Below are positions 63,997 to 64,000 of a DNA stretch of 64,000 nucleotides, one piece after another. The notes beneath the pieces are model-generated. The model had not been told where the DNA came from. It searched no databases and was given only the letters and a program-made list of their open reading frames with translations. How positions within the stretch are numbered: the stretch's first letter is position 1; the number at the start of each line of letters is the position of its first letter. The position numbers were made by a program, and so were the translations under genes. This DNA comes from an uncultured Clostridia bacterium. GTDB lineage: Bacteria; Bacillota; Clostridia; Christensenellales; UBA1242. The DNA is taken from positions 1 to 64,000 of the forward strand of contig CALVMV010000003.1 of the NCBI GenBank assembly GCA_944349375.1, written 5' to 3'.

Positions 63997-64000
63997 TACC

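Overview
The window is AT-rich (roughly 30% G+C by eye) and densely coded. Most genes are on the + strand, and most carry strong AGGAGG-type ribosome binding sites. Spore genes (spoVAD fragment, spoVAE, yunB, spoIVB, a Spo0A-type DNA-binding protein), a T-box leader, YwlE-type and DegV-type proteins, DUF4364, HemZ and RNase Y point to an endospore-forming, low-GC Gram-positive anaerobe of the Bacillota (Clostridia-like). Several gene clusters are shorter than in relatives: no nadD/yqeK between yhbY and rsfS, no apt/dtd between recJ and hemZ, and recN separated from spoIVB/spo0A. This suggests a compacted genome. No species can be named from sequence alone.

Layout. 1-1.7 kb: end of the spoVA operon and yunB. 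1.9-5.5 kb: dnaG-rpoD macromolecular synthesis block plus a coiled-coil zinc-ribbon protein. 5.6-14 kb: recJ, a RelA/SpoT homologue with an apparently dead hydrolase domain, hemZ, rpsO, pnp. 14-16 kb: divergent cysteine desulfurase / DUF3343 pair and a lytic transglycosylase. 16-24.9 kb: lysS-nth-obg-yhbY, rsfS, ywlE-rpiB, gap and several membrane proteins. 25-28.6 kb: tig-clpP-clpX and a small ferritin-like protein. 28.7-37.6 kb: an accessory-looking stretch with unknown genes, a standalone Spo0A C-terminal domain, degV, five tRNA genes (including an unusual tRNA-Leu with anticodon AAG), a methyltransferase, aspS and asnS, and a 52-residue YjzC-like gene. 37.6-41 kb: hit, rnhA, DUF4364, an unknown gene and an RluA-type pseudouridine synthase. 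41-47 kb: a T-box controlled pheS-pheT-nifZ-thiI unit. 47-55.6 kb: argR (behind a cluster of ARG-box-like sites), recN, ruvCAB, queA, tgt, rny. 55.7-64 kb: XerS-like recombinase, serS, unknown genes, a zinc metallopeptidase, a PadR domain joined to a four-helix membrane domain, spoIVB and an unknown gene.

How it works together. The core is housekeeping: replication and repair (dnaG, recJ, recN, ruvCAB, nth, rnhA), transcription and RNA turnover (rpoD, pnp, rny), tRNA charging and modification (lysS, aspS, asnS, pheST, serS, queA, tgt, thiI, nifZ, rluA), ribosome assembly (obg, yhbY, rsfS, rpsO) and proteostasis (tig, clpP, clpX, an arginine phosphatase). Promoters are easy to read: TTGAC(A/T)- or TTTAC(T/A)-like -35 boxes, mostly 17-bp spacers, TATAAT-like -10 boxes, often with TGn in front. 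Terminators frequently overlap the stop codon of the gene they end. I found no CRISPR array, insertion sequence or prophage. The observations most worth pursuing are the tRNA-Leu(AAG), the degenerate RelA hydrolase domain, the receiver-less Spo0A domain, the PadR-membrane fusion, the argR operator array, and a long 6-nt-spaced palindrome whose arm is repeated just upstream of the XerS-like gene.
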